Assembly (NCBI GenBank): GCA_013297695.1
Contig: JAAFHX010000014.1
Coordinates: 1 to 38,114 of the forward strand
DNA from: Rhodobacterales bacterium
GTDB taxonomy: Bacteria > Pseudomonadota > Alphaproteobacteria > Rhodobacterales > Rhodobacteraceae
Length of the DNA stretch: 38,114 nucleotides
Reading direction: 5' to 3'
A program made the position numbers and the translations under genes. A model generated the notes under the pieces. It saw nothing but the letters and a program-made list of their open reading frames with translations, had not been told where the DNA came from and did not search any database. Shown here piece after piece: positions 9,339 to 18,723 of this stretch; within the stretch, counting starts at the first letter, position 1; each line of letters begins with the position of its first letter.

Positions 9339-10724
9339 ATGGCCGAGACCGGCAGCGAACGCGATGCGGCAGACGAGGACCCGATGGGCCTTGATCCCCG
9401 GCGCGTGGAGCCGATCCTGGAGGCGGTCGAGGCGCGCGATACCGCCCGTCTGACCGCGCTGCTGGAGCCGCTGCATCCGGCAGACATCGCCGACCTTCTG
9501 GAACAGATCGGCCCGTCGGAACGCCGGGCGCTGCTGTCGTTGTGGTCAGGCGAGATCGACGGCGAGATACTGTCGGAAATCGACGACTCGATCCGCGAAG
9601 AGGTGATCGGCAACCTGTCGCCCGAGGTGCTGGCCGAAGCTGTCCGCGAACTGGAAACCGACGATCTTGTAGACATTCTGGAAGATGTCGAGGCACCGCA
9701 GCAGGCCATCATCCTGGCCGCCCTGGACGATGCCGACCGCGTCGCCGTCGAGGCGGCGATGGGCTACCCCGAGCATTCCGCCGGTCGCCTGATGCAGCGC
9801 GAGGTGGTGCTGGCCCCGCTGCACTGGACGGTGGGCGAGGCGATCGACCATCTGCGCAGCGCCGCAGGGCTGCCGGAACAGTTCTATCATGTGATCCTGG
9901 TCGATCCCCGGATGAAGCCGCAGGCCTACGTCACGCTTGGCCGCATCCTGTCCTCTCCGCGCGACGCGCTGTTGCGGGACATCACCGAGGACAGCTTTCG
10001 TACCGTCGAGGCGACCGACCCCGAGGCCGACGTGGCCTATATCTTCAACCAGTATCACCTGATTTCCTGCCCGGTGGTGGATGCCGGCGGGCGACTGGTG
10101 GGGGTCATCACCATCGATGACGCGATGAACGTGCTGGACGAGGAACATGAGGAAGACATCCTGCGCCTGGCCGGGGTGGGGGATGACAGCAGCCTGTCGG
10201 ACGGGCCGCTGGCCACGGCCCGGCAGCGTCTGCCCTGGCTGGTGGTGAACCTGTTCACGGCGTCGCTGTCGGCGCTGGTCATCACGCAGTTCGAAGGCAC
10301 GATCACGGCGTTGGTCGTGCTGGCGGCGCTGATGCCGATTGTCGCCTCGACCGGCGGGATTGCGGGCACGCAGTCGCTGGCGGTGGCGGTGCGGTCGCTC
10401 GCCACGCGCAGCCTGACCTCGGCCAATGCCCGGCGCGTGGTGCTGCGCGAACTGGGGGCGGGGATGCTGAACGGGCTGGCGCTTGCCGCGATCCTGGGGG
10501 GCGGCGCGATGCTGATCCTGGGCGATCCCTGGCTGGGGCTGGTGCTGGGGCTGGCGATGATCTGCAACCAGATCGTCGCGGCGCTTGGCGGGGTGCTGGT
10601 GCCGCTGACGATGAACCGGCTGGGGCTTGACCCGGCGCTGGCCTCGGGGACGTTTGTGACGACACTGACCGATGTCATGGGATTCCTTGCCTTTCTGGGG
10701 TTCGCGACCCTGCTGCTGCTGTGA
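9339..10724 (+). CDS. mgtE: Magnesium transporter MgtE
   Basis: MgtE_N (LEPLHPADIADLLEQIG), CBS region (GRLVGVITIDDAMNVLDEEHEEDILRLAGV) and TM domain with LMPIVASTGGIAGTQSLAVAVR. Confidence 0.95.
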   Translation: MAETGSERDAADEDPMGLDPRRVEPILEAVEARDTARLTALLEPLHPADIADLLEQIGPSERRALLSLWSGEIDGEILSEIDDSIREEVIGNLSPEVLAEAVRELETDDLVDILEDVEAPQQAIILAALDDADRVAVEAAMGYPEHSAGRLMQREVVLAPLHWTVGEAIDHLRSAAGLPEQFYHVILVDPRMKPQAYVTLGRILSSPRDALLRDITEDSFRTVEATDPEADVAYIFNQYHLISCPVVDAGGRLVGVITIDDAMNVLDEEHEEDILRLAGVGDDSSLSDGPLATARQRLPWLVVNLFTASLSALVITQFEGTITALVVLAALMPIVASTGGIAGTQSLAVAVRSLATRSLTSANARRVVLRELGAGMLNGLALAAILGGGAMLILGDPWLGLVLGLAMICNQIVAALGGVLVPLTMNRLGLDPALASGTFVTTLTDVMGFLAFLGFATLLLL

Positions 10725-11278
10725 CGCTGGCCCGGATCAAGGCCGAGGCGCGGAAGGCCGCCTTTGCCACCCGCAAGGCGGCCTTCGCGGCCGGTCAGGG
10801 TCGCGCGGCAGAATTGCTGGCGGATTTTCTGGCCGCGCACCGGGGCAAGGCTCTGTCGTCCTACATGCCGATGCGGACCGAGATTGACCCGCTGCGGGCG
10901 ATGGCCGCGCATGACGGACCCGTGGGGGTGCCGGTCATCATCGGGCCGGGCCAGCCGCTGCGGTTTCGCGAATGGTCGCCGGGCTGTGCGATGGTGGCGG
11001 GCGAATTCGGCGCGCTGATCCCGGCGGAAGGCGCCTGGATCGACCCCGATGTGCTGATCGTGCCGCTGCTGGCATTCGACCGTCGCGGGTATCGGCTGGG
11101 CTACGGCGGCGGGTTCTATGACCGCACGCTGGAGGGACTGCGGGCGCGCCGCCCGCGTCTGGCCGTGGGCTTTGCCTTTGCCCTGCAGGAAGTGCCCGAG
11201 GTTCCGACCGAACCCACCGATCAGCGGCTGGATGCCATCCTGACCGAGGCCGGGCCGGTGCCGATCCGGCACGTCTGA
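10721..11278 (+). CDS. 5-formyltetrahydrofolate cyclo-ligase
   Basis: DVLIVPLLAFDRRGYRLGYGGGFYDRTLEGL; GTG start overlaps the mgtE stop (GTGA). Confidence 0.93.
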   Translation: MTLARIKAEARKAAFATRKAAFAAGQGRAAELLADFLAAHRGKALSSYMPMRTEIDPLRAMAAHDGPVGVPVIIGPGQPLRFREWSPGCAMVAGEFGALIPAEGAWIDPDVLIVPLLAFDRRGYRLGYGGGFYDRTLEGLRARRPRLAVGFAFALQEVPEVPTEPTDQRLDAILTEAGPVPIRHV

Positions 11279-11326
11279 CGGGATTTCACTTGCCCTTGGC
11301 CGGGCCGCCGCCTATCCCCTTGGGCC

Positions 11327-12139
11327 ATGAAGCTCCTGTTCCTTGGCGATGTGATGGGCCGCAGCGGACGCGTCGGCATTGCCGAACGGCTGCCCGGTCT
11401 CCGGGCGGACTGGGGTCTCGATTTCGTCGTGGTGAACGGCGAGAACGCGTCGTCGGGTGCCGGGTTGACGCCTGAACATGCAAAGCTGCTGCTGGATGCC
11501 GGGGCCGATTGCGTGACCCTGGGCGACCATGCCTTTGACCAGAAGGACATGCTGGCCCATATCGACGGCGAGCCGCGCCTGATCCGCCCGCTGAACTTTG
11601 CCAAGGCCGCCCCGGGGCGCGGGGCACGGCTGTTTGCGGCCACGGGCGGGCGCAGGGTGCTGGTGGTGCAGGCCCTGGGTCAGGTGTTCATGAAGCGGCC
11701 CTTCGACGATCCGTTCTCGGCGGTCGAAAGCGTTCTGAAGGCGCATCCTCTGGGCGGCATGGCCCAGGCCACGATTGTCGACATCCATGCCGAGGCGACC
11801 AGCGAAAAGATGGCGATGGGTCACTGGTGCGATGGCCGGGCAAGCCTTGTCGTGGGCACCCATACCCATGTGCCGACCGCAGATGCGCAGGTCCTGCCGG
11901 GGGGCACCGGCTATCTGACCGACGCCGGAATGTGCGGCGACTATGACTCGGTGATCGGGATGGACAAGGCCGAACCGCTGCGCCGGTTCATCACCGGCAT
12001 GGCAAAGGCGCGCTTTGAACCGGCGGCGGGCGAGGCGACCCTGTCGGGCGTTTATGTCGAGACGGACGACCGCACGGGGCTTGCCTTGCGGGTCCGCATG
12101 ATCCGGATCGGCGGGCGGCTGGAACGGGCCCGCCCGTGA
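11327..12139 (+). CDS. TIGR00282 family / YmdB-like metallophosphoesterase
   Basis: MKLLFLGDVMGRSGR, VVNGENASSGAGLTPEHAKLLLDAGADCVTLGDHAFD, VVGTHTHVPTADAQVLPGGTGYLTDAGMCGDYDSVIGM. Confidence 0.95.
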   Translation: MKLLFLGDVMGRSGRVGIAERLPGLRADWGLDFVVVNGENASSGAGLTPEHAKLLLDAGADCVTLGDHAFDQKDMLAHIDGEPRLIRPLNFAKAAPGRGARLFAATGGRRVLVVQALGQVFMKRPFDDPFSAVESVLKAHPLGGMAQATIVDIHAEATSEKMAMGHWCDGRASLVVGTHTHVPTADAQVLPGGTGYLTDAGMCGDYDSVIGMDKAEPLRRFITGMAKARFEPAAGEATLSGVYVETDDRTGLALRVRMIRIGGRLERARP

Positions 12140-13044
12140 CCCGTGACCGCCGCGCACTTTATGCGGCGACACTGCTGTTCACCGGGGTCGGATGGGGCAG
12201 TACGCAATCCCTTGGAAAGATTGCGGTTTCCACCGGTTACGGGCAGTTCGGGCTGATCTTCTGGCAGACGGTGATCGGAGTCCTGCTATTGGGGGCCTAT
12301 CAGGTCATCCGCGGCAGGGGCCTGCCGGTGACCCGGCGCACCCTGCGCTTCGCGGTGATGATCGCGCTGATCGGGACGCTGATCCCCAACACCACCTTTT
12401 ATCTTGGCGTCACGCATCTTCCGGCCGGCATCATGTCAATCCTGATCTCGACCGTTCCGCTGTTGTCGCTGCCGATCGCGGTGGCGCTTGGGACGGACCG
12501 GTTCCGCCCGGCGCGCGTTCTGGGTCTGGTCTGCGGTTTTGCCGGTGTCGTCCTGATCGCATTCCCCGGAGCGGCCTTGCCCAGCCAGTCGCAGGTGATG
12601 TGGCTTGCCGTCGCGATCATCGGGCCGCTGTTCTATGCCGTCGAAGGCAATGTGGTGGCCAGATGGGGAACCGAAGGTCTTGATCCGGTCCAGACGATCC
12701 TTGCGGCAAGCACCGTGGCGATGGCGCTGGTGTTTCCCCTGGCGCTGGCCAGCGGCCAGTGGATCGACCCTGTTTGGCCCTGGGGCGCGCCGGAATACGC
12801 GCTGATCCTGAATTCGGCGATCAATGTGGGAATGTATGTTGTCTATATCTGGCTGGCGCAGGCGGCGGGCGCGGTGTTTGCCGCCCAGACGGGATATGTG
12901 GTCACCGTCTCCGGCGTCGGCTGGGCGGCGCTGCTGATGGGCGAGCGGTTCGGCCCGCTGGTCTGGCTGGCCGTCGGGTTGATCTTTGCCGGTGTGGCGC
13001 TGGTGCAACCGCGTGGCCGCACCGCGCCGCGCGAGGAAGATTGA
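12136..13044 (+). CDS. DMT (EamA-type) family transporter
   Basis: About 10 TM segments in a duplicated EamA layout; GTG start overlapping the upstream stop (GTGA). Confidence 0.88.
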   Translation: MTRDRRALYAATLLFTGVGWGSTQSLGKIAVSTGYGQFGLIFWQTVIGVLLLGAYQVIRGRGLPVTRRTLRFAVMIALIGTLIPNTTFYLGVTHLPAGIMSILISTVPLLSLPIAVALGTDRFRPARVLGLVCGFAGVVLIAFPGAALPSQSQVMWLAVAIIGPLFYAVEGNVVARWGTEGLDPVQTILAASTVAMALVFPLALASGQWIDPVWPWGAPEYALILNSAINVGMYVVYIWLAQAAGAVFAAQTGYVVTVSGVGWAALLMGERFGPLVWLAVGLIFAGVALVQPRGRTAPREED

Positions 13045-13095
13045 TCTCTTGGTAATCTCTGCTAGGAAAGTCGTGATTTCCTGCGGAGCGGCTGC

Positions 13096-14880
13096 ATGAT
13101 CGGAATGGAATACTCCGGGTCCACACAGGCGATCATCGCGCTGGTCATTCTTGCGGTCATGTTCGTGATGTTCGTGCGCGAGACCTATCCGGTCGAGGTG
13201 ACGGCGATGGCCGGGGCGGCGGTGATGATCGTGCTGGGCCTTCTGCCGGTGAAGGATGCGGTGTCGGTCCTGTCGAATTCGGCCCCCTGGACCATCGTGC
13301 TGATGTTCCTCGTGATGGGCGGGCTGGTCCGGACGGGGGCGGTCGAGATGGTCATCGGCATGGCCGAAAGGCATGTCGGCAACCGCCCGAAGACGACCAT
13401 CGTCGTGCTGTTCGGCTTTGTGGCGATTGCCTCGGCCTTCATGAACAACACGCCGCTTGTGGCCGTGATGATCCCGGTGGTGATGCAGATCGCGCTGCGT
13501 CTGGGCACCGCGCCGTCGAAACTGTTGATCCCGCTGAGCCATATGACGGTTCTGGGCGGGATGGTGACGCTGATCGGCACCTCGACCAACCTGCTGGTGG
13601 ATGGCGTGGCGAAAGATCAGGGGCTGGCCCCGTTCTCGCTGTTCGAGATCGCGCCGCTTGGCATCGCGGTGACGCTGGCGGGCGGGCTGTATCTGGGGCT
13701 GTTCGGCAACCGGCTGCTGCCGGTGCGGCAGTCGATGGGGACCCTGCTGAGCAACCGCAAGAACATGAAATACTTCACCGAAGTGGCGATCCCCGAGGAT
13801 TCGGCGCTGATCGGACAGAAGGTGCTGGACGTGGCACAGTTCAAGCGCAGCGGCGTGCGGGTGATCGACGTGCTGCGTGGCGATGCCTCGCTGCGGCGGG
13901 ACATGTCGGCGGCGGTGCTGCAGGCCGGTGACCGGGTCGTGCTGCGGTCGGACATGTCGGAGCTGCTGGGCATGCAGGCCCGGCGCGACATGCAGATGGT
14001 CGACAAGCTGTCGTCGGTGGAAACGCAGACGGTCGAGGTGCTGATCACCCCCGGCTGCCGGATGATCGGGCGCACCCTGGGCGAGTTGCGCCTGCGTCGC
14101 CGCTATGGCGTCTATGTGATCGCCGCGCACCGGCGCAACGAGAACATCGGGCGTCAGCTTGACGATCTTGACGTGCAGGTGGGTGATACGCTGCTGCTGG
14201 AGGGCACGCAGGAAGACATCCAGCGGCTGGCCGACGACATGGAGCTGGTGAACATTTCCCAGCCGACGCAAAAGGCCTATCGGCGCAACAAGGCCCCCAT
14301 CGCCATCGGCGCGCTGGCCTTCGTGGTGGTGCTGTCGTCGTTCGACGTGGCGCCGATCATCGCGCTTGGGTTTCTGGCGGTGGCGATCATCCTGGTCACC
14401 CGCTGCATCGACACCGACGAAGCGTTCGGCTTTGTCGACGGGCGGCTGATGGCGATGATCTTTGCCATGCTGGCGGTGGGCGAGGGGCTGGACCAGTCGG
14501 GCGCGGTCGAGCTGATCGTGACCGCCGTGCGGCCCTGGATGGAGGGGCTTTCACCCTTTGCGATGATCCTGGCGGTGTATCTTCTGGGGCTGATCCTGAC
14601 GGAATTCCTGTCGAACAATGCGGTTGCAGTGATCTATACCCCCATCGCGATCCAGCTTGCGCACTCGCTCGGGGTGGACCCGAGGCCCTTTGTGGTGGCG
14701 GTGATGTTCTCGGCGACGCTCGCGTTCGCGACGCCGGTGGGGTACCAGACCAACATGATGGTCTATGGCCCGGGCGGGTACAAGTTCCTGGACTTTACCA
14801 GAATTGGTGTGCCGTTGAACATCATCACATGGCTGTTGTGTTCGGCTCTCATCCCGCTGATCTGGCCGCTGTATCCCTGA
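13096..14880 (+). CDS. SLC13/DASS-type permease with central RCK-C (TrkA-C) domains
   Basis: 594 aa; MNNTPLVAVMIPVVMQIA, LGGMVTLIGTSTNLLVDG, LIGQKVLDVAQFKRSGVRVIDVLRGD (RCK-C), C-terminal LSNNAVAVIYTPIAI and FATPVGYQTNMMVYGPGGYKF. Confidence 0.93.
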   Translation: MIGMEYSGSTQAIIALVILAVMFVMFVRETYPVEVTAMAGAAVMIVLGLLPVKDAVSVLSNSAPWTIVLMFLVMGGLVRTGAVEMVIGMAERHVGNRPKTTIVVLFGFVAIASAFMNNTPLVAVMIPVVMQIALRLGTAPSKLLIPLSHMTVLGGMVTLIGTSTNLLVDGVAKDQGLAPFSLFEIAPLGIAVTLAGGLYLGLFGNRLLPVRQSMGTLLSNRKNMKYFTEVAIPEDSALIGQKVLDVAQFKRSGVRVIDVLRGDASLRRDMSAAVLQAGDRVVLRSDMSELLGMQARRDMQMVDKLSSVETQTVEVLITPGCRMIGRTLGELRLRRRYGVYVIAAHRRNENIGRQLDDLDVQVGDTLLLEGTQEDIQRLADDMELVNISQPTQKAYRRNKAPIAIGALAFVVVLSSFDVAPIIALGFLAVAIILVTRCIDTDEAFGFVDGRLMAMIFAMLAVGEGLDQSGAVELIVTAVRPWMEGLSPFAMILAVYLLGLILTEFLSNNAVAVIYTPIAIQLAHSLGVDPRPFVVAVMFSATLAFATPVGYQTNMMVYGPGGYKFLDFTRIGVPLNIITWLLCSALIPLIWPLYP

Positions 14881-14897
14881 CCCGCCGTGGCGCGGGG

Positions 14898-14926
14898 TTG
14901 CGGCCCGGCCCGGCGCTGGCATATAG
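14898..14926 (+). promoter_or_regulatory. Candidate sigma70-type promoter for yebC
   Basis: TTGCGG (14898-14903), 17-nt spacer, ATATAG (14921-14926); 39 nt upstream of the yebC start. Confidence 0.4.
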
Positions 14927-14964
14927 AAGCGCCAGAATACGGACAGGCGATCGGAGACGGGGTC

Positions 14965-15705
14965 ATGGCAGGCCATTCGAAATGGGCGAACATCCAGCAC
15001 CGCAAGGGCAAGCAGGACAAGCTGCGGTCCAAGATGTTCTCGAAGCTGGCGAAGGAAATCACCGTCGCCGCCAAGATGGGCGACCCCGATCCCGACAAGA
15101 ACCCGCGCCTGCGGCTGGCCGTCAAGGCCGCCAAGGCGCAGTCGATGCCCAAGGACGTGATCGACCGCGCGATCAAGAAATCGCAGATCGGTGAGGGCGA
15201 CGATTATACGGAAATCCGCTATGAGGGCTATGGCCCGAACGGAATTGCCGTGATTGTCGAGGCGCTTACCGACAACCTGAACCGCACCGCATCGAACGTG
15301 CGCAGCTATTTCACCAAGAACGGCGGCAATCTGGGCACCACCGGATCGGTCAGCTTCATGTTCGACCGGGTGGGCGAGATATCTTATCCGCTGACGGCGG
15401 GCGATGCCGATACGGTGATGATGGCGGCGCTGGAAGCCGGGGCTGAGGATGTCGAGACCGACGAGGACGGGCACTGGATCACCTGCCCCGACACCATGCT
15501 GGGCGAGGTCAGCGATGCGCTGGAAAAGGCCCTGGGCGAAAGCAGCGAAAGCAAGCTGATCTGGCAACCGCAGACCCGCACCGAAGTGGATTATGACACG
15601 GCGGTCAAGCTGATGAAGCTGATCGACACGCTGGAGGAAGATGACGACGTGCAGACCGTCACGGCGAATTTCGACGTGCCCGAGGATGTCGCCGCAAAGC
15701 TTTGA
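14965..15705 (+). CDS. yebC: YebC/PmpR family DNA-binding transcriptional regulator
   Basis: [62 protein letters not shown]. Confidence 0.97.
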   Translation: MAGHSKWANIQHRKGKQDKLRSKMFSKLAKEITVAAKMGDPDPDKNPRLRLAVKAAKAQSMPKDVIDRAIKKSQIGEGDDYTEIRYEGYGPNGIAVIVEALTDNLNRTASNVRSYFTKNGGNLGTTGSVSFMFDRVGEISYPLTAGDADTVMMAALEAGAEDVETDEDGHWITCPDTMLGEVSDALEKALGESSESKLIWQPQTRTEVDYDTAVKLMKLIDTLEEDDDVQTVTANFDVPEDVAAKL

Positions 15706-15725
15706 TTTCCCGCTGGAACCGGGTG

Positions 15726-15782
15726 CTGGAAAGAGTCTGGTTCCAGTATGGGAACAGTATGGCGACAGAATGGGTCAGGAAT
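15726..15782. repeat. Dispersed intergenic repeat, copy 1 (related to 22869-22914)
   Basis: CTGGAAAGAGTCTGG...GTATGGCGACAGAATGGGTCAGGAAT; shares exact 16-mer GTATGGCGACAGAATG with 22889-22904, plus flanking similarity. Confidence 0.6.
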
Positions 15783-15787
15783 AGGTT

Positions 15788-16663
15788 TCAGACCAGCAGA
15801 TGCCGGGCGGCCGCCGTGCGGATGGCGCGCGTCAGGGGGGTCATCGCAGGGGCGGCAAGGCGGCTGAACTGCCAGCACAGCGGCACGTCAAGCGGGCGGT
15901 CGGGCACCAGTTCGACCAGCCGCCCGGCCGCCAGATGGCCGGCCACAAGCGGTTCGGGGTTCATGCCCCAGCCAAGGCCGGCCAGGGCCGCATCGACGAA
16001 GCCTTGCGTCGAGCCGATCCGGTGGGCGGGCAGGACAGGCGTCTGCCCGGTGACCTGAGCCGCCCAGACCTCTTGCAGCCGGTCCTTGTTCGAGAAGTTG
16101 AGCGAGGGCGCACGGGCCAGCGCCTGCGCCGTGACCCCTTCGGCGAAGTGGCGGGACAGGAAGCCGGGGCTGGCGGTGGCGCGGTAGCGCAGGCGGCCAA
16201 GCGGGATCGTCTCGCACCCCTGCAGGGGGCCGGGGTGGCCGGTGATGGCGGCGGCCACGTCGCCGCGCCGCAGCCAGTCCTGCGAATGGTCCTGATCGTC
16301 GATCACCAGATCGAACAGCAGCCCCGGCGTGGCCGCAAGCGCCGGGATCACCCAGGTGGCCAGGCTGTCGGCGTTGACCGCGATCCGCAGCGTGGCCGCC
16401 CCCGTGGCAGGAAGGGCCATGTCGGCGGCCAGCGCCTGTTCCAGCAGCGCCACCTGATCGTGGTGCCGGATCAGGCGCAGTCCGGTTTCCGTGGCCTGTG
16501 CCGGGGGGCCGCGCCGTATCAGCAGGCAGCCGATGCGATCTTCCAGCGCCCGGATACGCTGCGAGATGGCCGAAGGGGTAACGCCGAGCAGGGAGGCGGC
16601 GGCCTCGAAGCTGCCGCGCCGGTCCACGGCGGCGAGTGCGGCAAGATGGGGATCGAGGAACAT
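15788..16663 (-). CDS. argP: LysR family regulator, ArgP/LysG type
   Basis: MFLDPHLAALAAVDRRGSFEAAASLLGVTPSAISQRIRALEDRIGCLLIRRG; divergent from a LysE-type exporter gene. Confidence 0.85.
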   Translation of the reverse strand: MFLDPHLAALAAVDRRGSFEAAASLLGVTPSAISQRIRALEDRIGCLLIRRGPPAQATETGLRLIRHHDQVALLEQALAADMALPATGAATLRIAVNADSLATWVIPALAATPGLLFDLVIDDQDHSQDWLRRGDVAAAITGHPGPLQGCETIPLGRLRYRATASPGFLSRHFAEGVTAQALARAPSLNFSNKDRLQEVWAAQVTGQTPVLPAHRIGSTQGFVDAALAGLGWGMNPEPLVAGHLAAGRLVELVPDRPLDVPLCWQFSRLAAPAMTPLTRAIRTAAARHLLV

Positions 16664-16757
16664 GAGCTTTCCTTAATCGGCAGCAGGAAACTTAATTTCT
16701 CTTATCCTACGCCGGAGTGTATGCAAGGCCCATCCTGCACAAGGCGGAGGGGTTGCA

Positions 16758-17159
16758 ATGACGGGCGAGCGTGATCTGTCGGTTCTTTTGGCGACGATGG
16801 AGCCGGTTCTGTGGGACGTGCCCTTTGCCTATGGCCTGCTGCCCGACGGGCAGCCGCCCCTGGCGGATGCCTTTGCGGTGATCCGCGAGGACGAGGGGCT
16901 TTCGGTGATCGCCCCGGCGGCAAGTCTGGCGGCGCGCGGCATTCCGTACGACCGAACATGGGCGCGGATCAGCCTGAAGGTCCATTCGTCGCTGGAGGCG
17001 GTGGGCCTGACGGCGGCGGTCGCCGGGGCGCTGACGCGGGAAGGGATCAGCGCGAATGCGGTGGCGGGATTCCATCATGACCACTTCTTTGTCCAGTGGG
17101 ACCGGCGCGACGCGGCGATGGCCGCAGTGCGGCATCTGACCGGGGTGCACCGCGCGTGA
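16758..17159 (+). CDS. ACT-domain-like small protein
   Basis: 133 aa: LSVIAPAASLAARGI..., ARISLKVHSSLEAVGLTAAVAGALTREGISANAVAGFHHDHFFVQWDRRDAAMAAV, a typical ACT beta-alpha-beta pattern. Confidence 0.75.
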   Translation: MTGERDLSVLLATMEPVLWDVPFAYGLLPDGQPPLADAFAVIREDEGLSVIAPAASLAARGIPYDRTWARISLKVHSSLEAVGLTAAVAGALTREGISANAVAGFHHDHFFVQWDRRDAAMAAVRHLTGVHRA

Positions 17160-17761
17160 TCTTCGCGCTGATGTCAGGCTTCATGGTCGGGCTGAGCCTG
17201 ATCCTTGCCATCGGGGCGCAGAATGCCTTCCTGCTGCGGCAGGGGCTGCGGCGCGAGCATGTGGGCTGGGTGGTTGCGATCTTTGCGCTGTCGGACGCGC
17301 TGCTGTTCGGGATCGGCGTCACCGGCTTTGGCGCGGTGGCGGAACGAATTCCGGTTCTGGCCGAGGTGATGCGTCTGGGGGGGGCCGCGTTCCTGTTCGC
17401 CTATGGGGCGCTGCGGTTCCGCGCCGCGCTGCGCGGCGGGGATGCTCTGGTGCCTTCGGCGGGCGAGTCTGTGCCGCTGCGGCAGGTGGTTGTCACCTGC
17501 CTGCTGCTGACCTGGGCAAACCCGCATGTCTATCTGGATACGCTGGTGCTGGTGGGGTCGCTTTCGGCGCAATATGCGCCGTTCGGGCTGGCCTTCGGGG
17601 CCGGGGCGGCAGCGGCCTCGGCGGTGTTCTTCGGCACGCTTGGCTTTGGCGCGCGGCTGCTGGCCCCGGTGTTTGCAAGGCCGGTGGCCTGGGTCTGGCT
17701 GGAGGTTCTTGTGGGGGTCACGATGTGGACGATTGCGGCAGCCCTTCTGGCGGGGGGTTGA
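17156..17761 (+). CDS. LysE/ArgO family amino acid exporter
   Basis: FALMSGFMVGLSLILAIGAQNAFLLRQGLRREHVGWVVAIFALSDALLFGIGVTGFG, TWANPHVYLDTLVLVGS; GTG start in GTGA overlap, alternative ATG at 17171. Confidence 0.92.
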   Translation: MIFALMSGFMVGLSLILAIGAQNAFLLRQGLRREHVGWVVAIFALSDALLFGIGVTGFGAVAERIPVLAEVMRLGGAAFLFAYGALRFRAALRGGDALVPSAGESVPLRQVVVTCLLLTWANPHVYLDTLVLVGSLSAQYAPFGLAFGAGAAAASAVFFGTLGFGARLLAPVFARPVAWVWLEVLVGVTMWTIAAALLAGG

Positions 17762-17782
17762 ACCCGGACGGGCCGTGGGGTC

Positions 17783-18706
17783 ATGTACGGCATGACTGCT
17801 GTTTCCGCCTTTGCCCCCGCGCAGCGCCCCATATCGGGGATGCTGTGGATGCTGCTTGCGGGGCTGTGCTTTGTGGGTGTGACCGGGGTGGTGCGCTATC
17901 TGGGAACGACTCTGCCTGCGGCGCAATCGGCCTTCATCCGCTTTGCCTGGGGGGTGGTGTTCCTGATCCCGGCGCTGCTGCCGATCCTGCGGCAGGGGCT
18001 GCCCAAAGGGTCTGTTCCGCTGTTTCTGGGACGTGGCGTGGTGCATACCGGGGCGGTGATCTTCTGGTTCTACGCCATGGCGCGCATTCCCGTGGCCGAG
18101 GTGACGGCCATCGGCTATCTGAACCCGGTGCTTGTGACCCTGGGGGCGGTGGTGTTCTTCGGCGAAAGGCTGGCCTGGCGGCGGGTGGCGGCGGTGGGAG
18201 TGGCGGCGGTTGGCGCGCTGATCGTGCTGCGGCCGGGTCTGCGTGCGGTGACGGACGGCCATCTGGCGCAACTCTGCGCGGCGGTGCTGTTCGCAGGGTC
18301 GTATCTTTTTGCCAATCAGTTGAGCAGGATGGTCGGCGCAGGCACGGTGGTGGCGATGCTGTCGCTGACGGTGACCCTGGGGCTGGCCCCGCTCGCCTGG
18401 GCGGTCTGGGTGCCGGTCAGCCTGACGCAGGCGGGCTGGCTGGCGCTGGTGGCGGGGTTTGCCACGGCGGGGCATTATGCGATGACGCGGGCCTTTCGGG
18501 CGGCCCCGCTGTCGGTGACGCAACCCGTTACCTTCCTGCAACTGATCTGGGCGACGGCCCTGGGCGCACTGGCCTTTGGCGAGCCGGTCGATCCTTATGT
18601 GATCGTGGGCGGCGCGGTCATCATCGGGGCGATCAGCTATATCACCTGGCGCGAGGCGCGGGTGCTGCGGGCGGCGGTGTCCCCGGCTGTCGTCGCCGAA
18701 ACCTGA
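17783..18706 (+). CDS. DMT (EamA-type) family transporter
   Basis: Ten predicted TM segments; MARIPVAEVTAIGYLNPVLVTLGAVVFFGERLAWRRVAAVGVAAVGALIVLRPG. Confidence 0.92.
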   Translation: MYGMTAVSAFAPAQRPISGMLWMLLAGLCFVGVTGVVRYLGTTLPAAQSAFIRFAWGVVFLIPALLPILRQGLPKGSVPLFLGRGVVHTGAVIFWFYAMARIPVAEVTAIGYLNPVLVTLGAVVFFGERLAWRRVAAVGVAAVGALIVLRPGLRAVTDGHLAQLCAAVLFAGSYLFANQLSRMVGAGTVVAMLSLTVTLGLAPLAWAVWVPVSLTQAGWLALVAGFATAGHYAMTRAFRAAPLSVTQPVTFLQLIWATALGALAFGEPVDPYVIVGGAVIIGAISYITWREARVLRAAVSPAVVAET

Positions 18707-18723
18707 GGCAAGGAGAGTTCGAC

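Noticed and set aside
13064-13082. AGGAAA-N7-TTTCCT dyad upstream of the SLC13 permease
   Set aside because: Only 6-bp arms and no second site; could be an operator but not distinguishable from chance.
12436-14271. 611-aa minus-strand ORF
   Set aside because: Shadow of the DMT and SLC13 genes; His/Gln/Arg-rich low-complexity translation.
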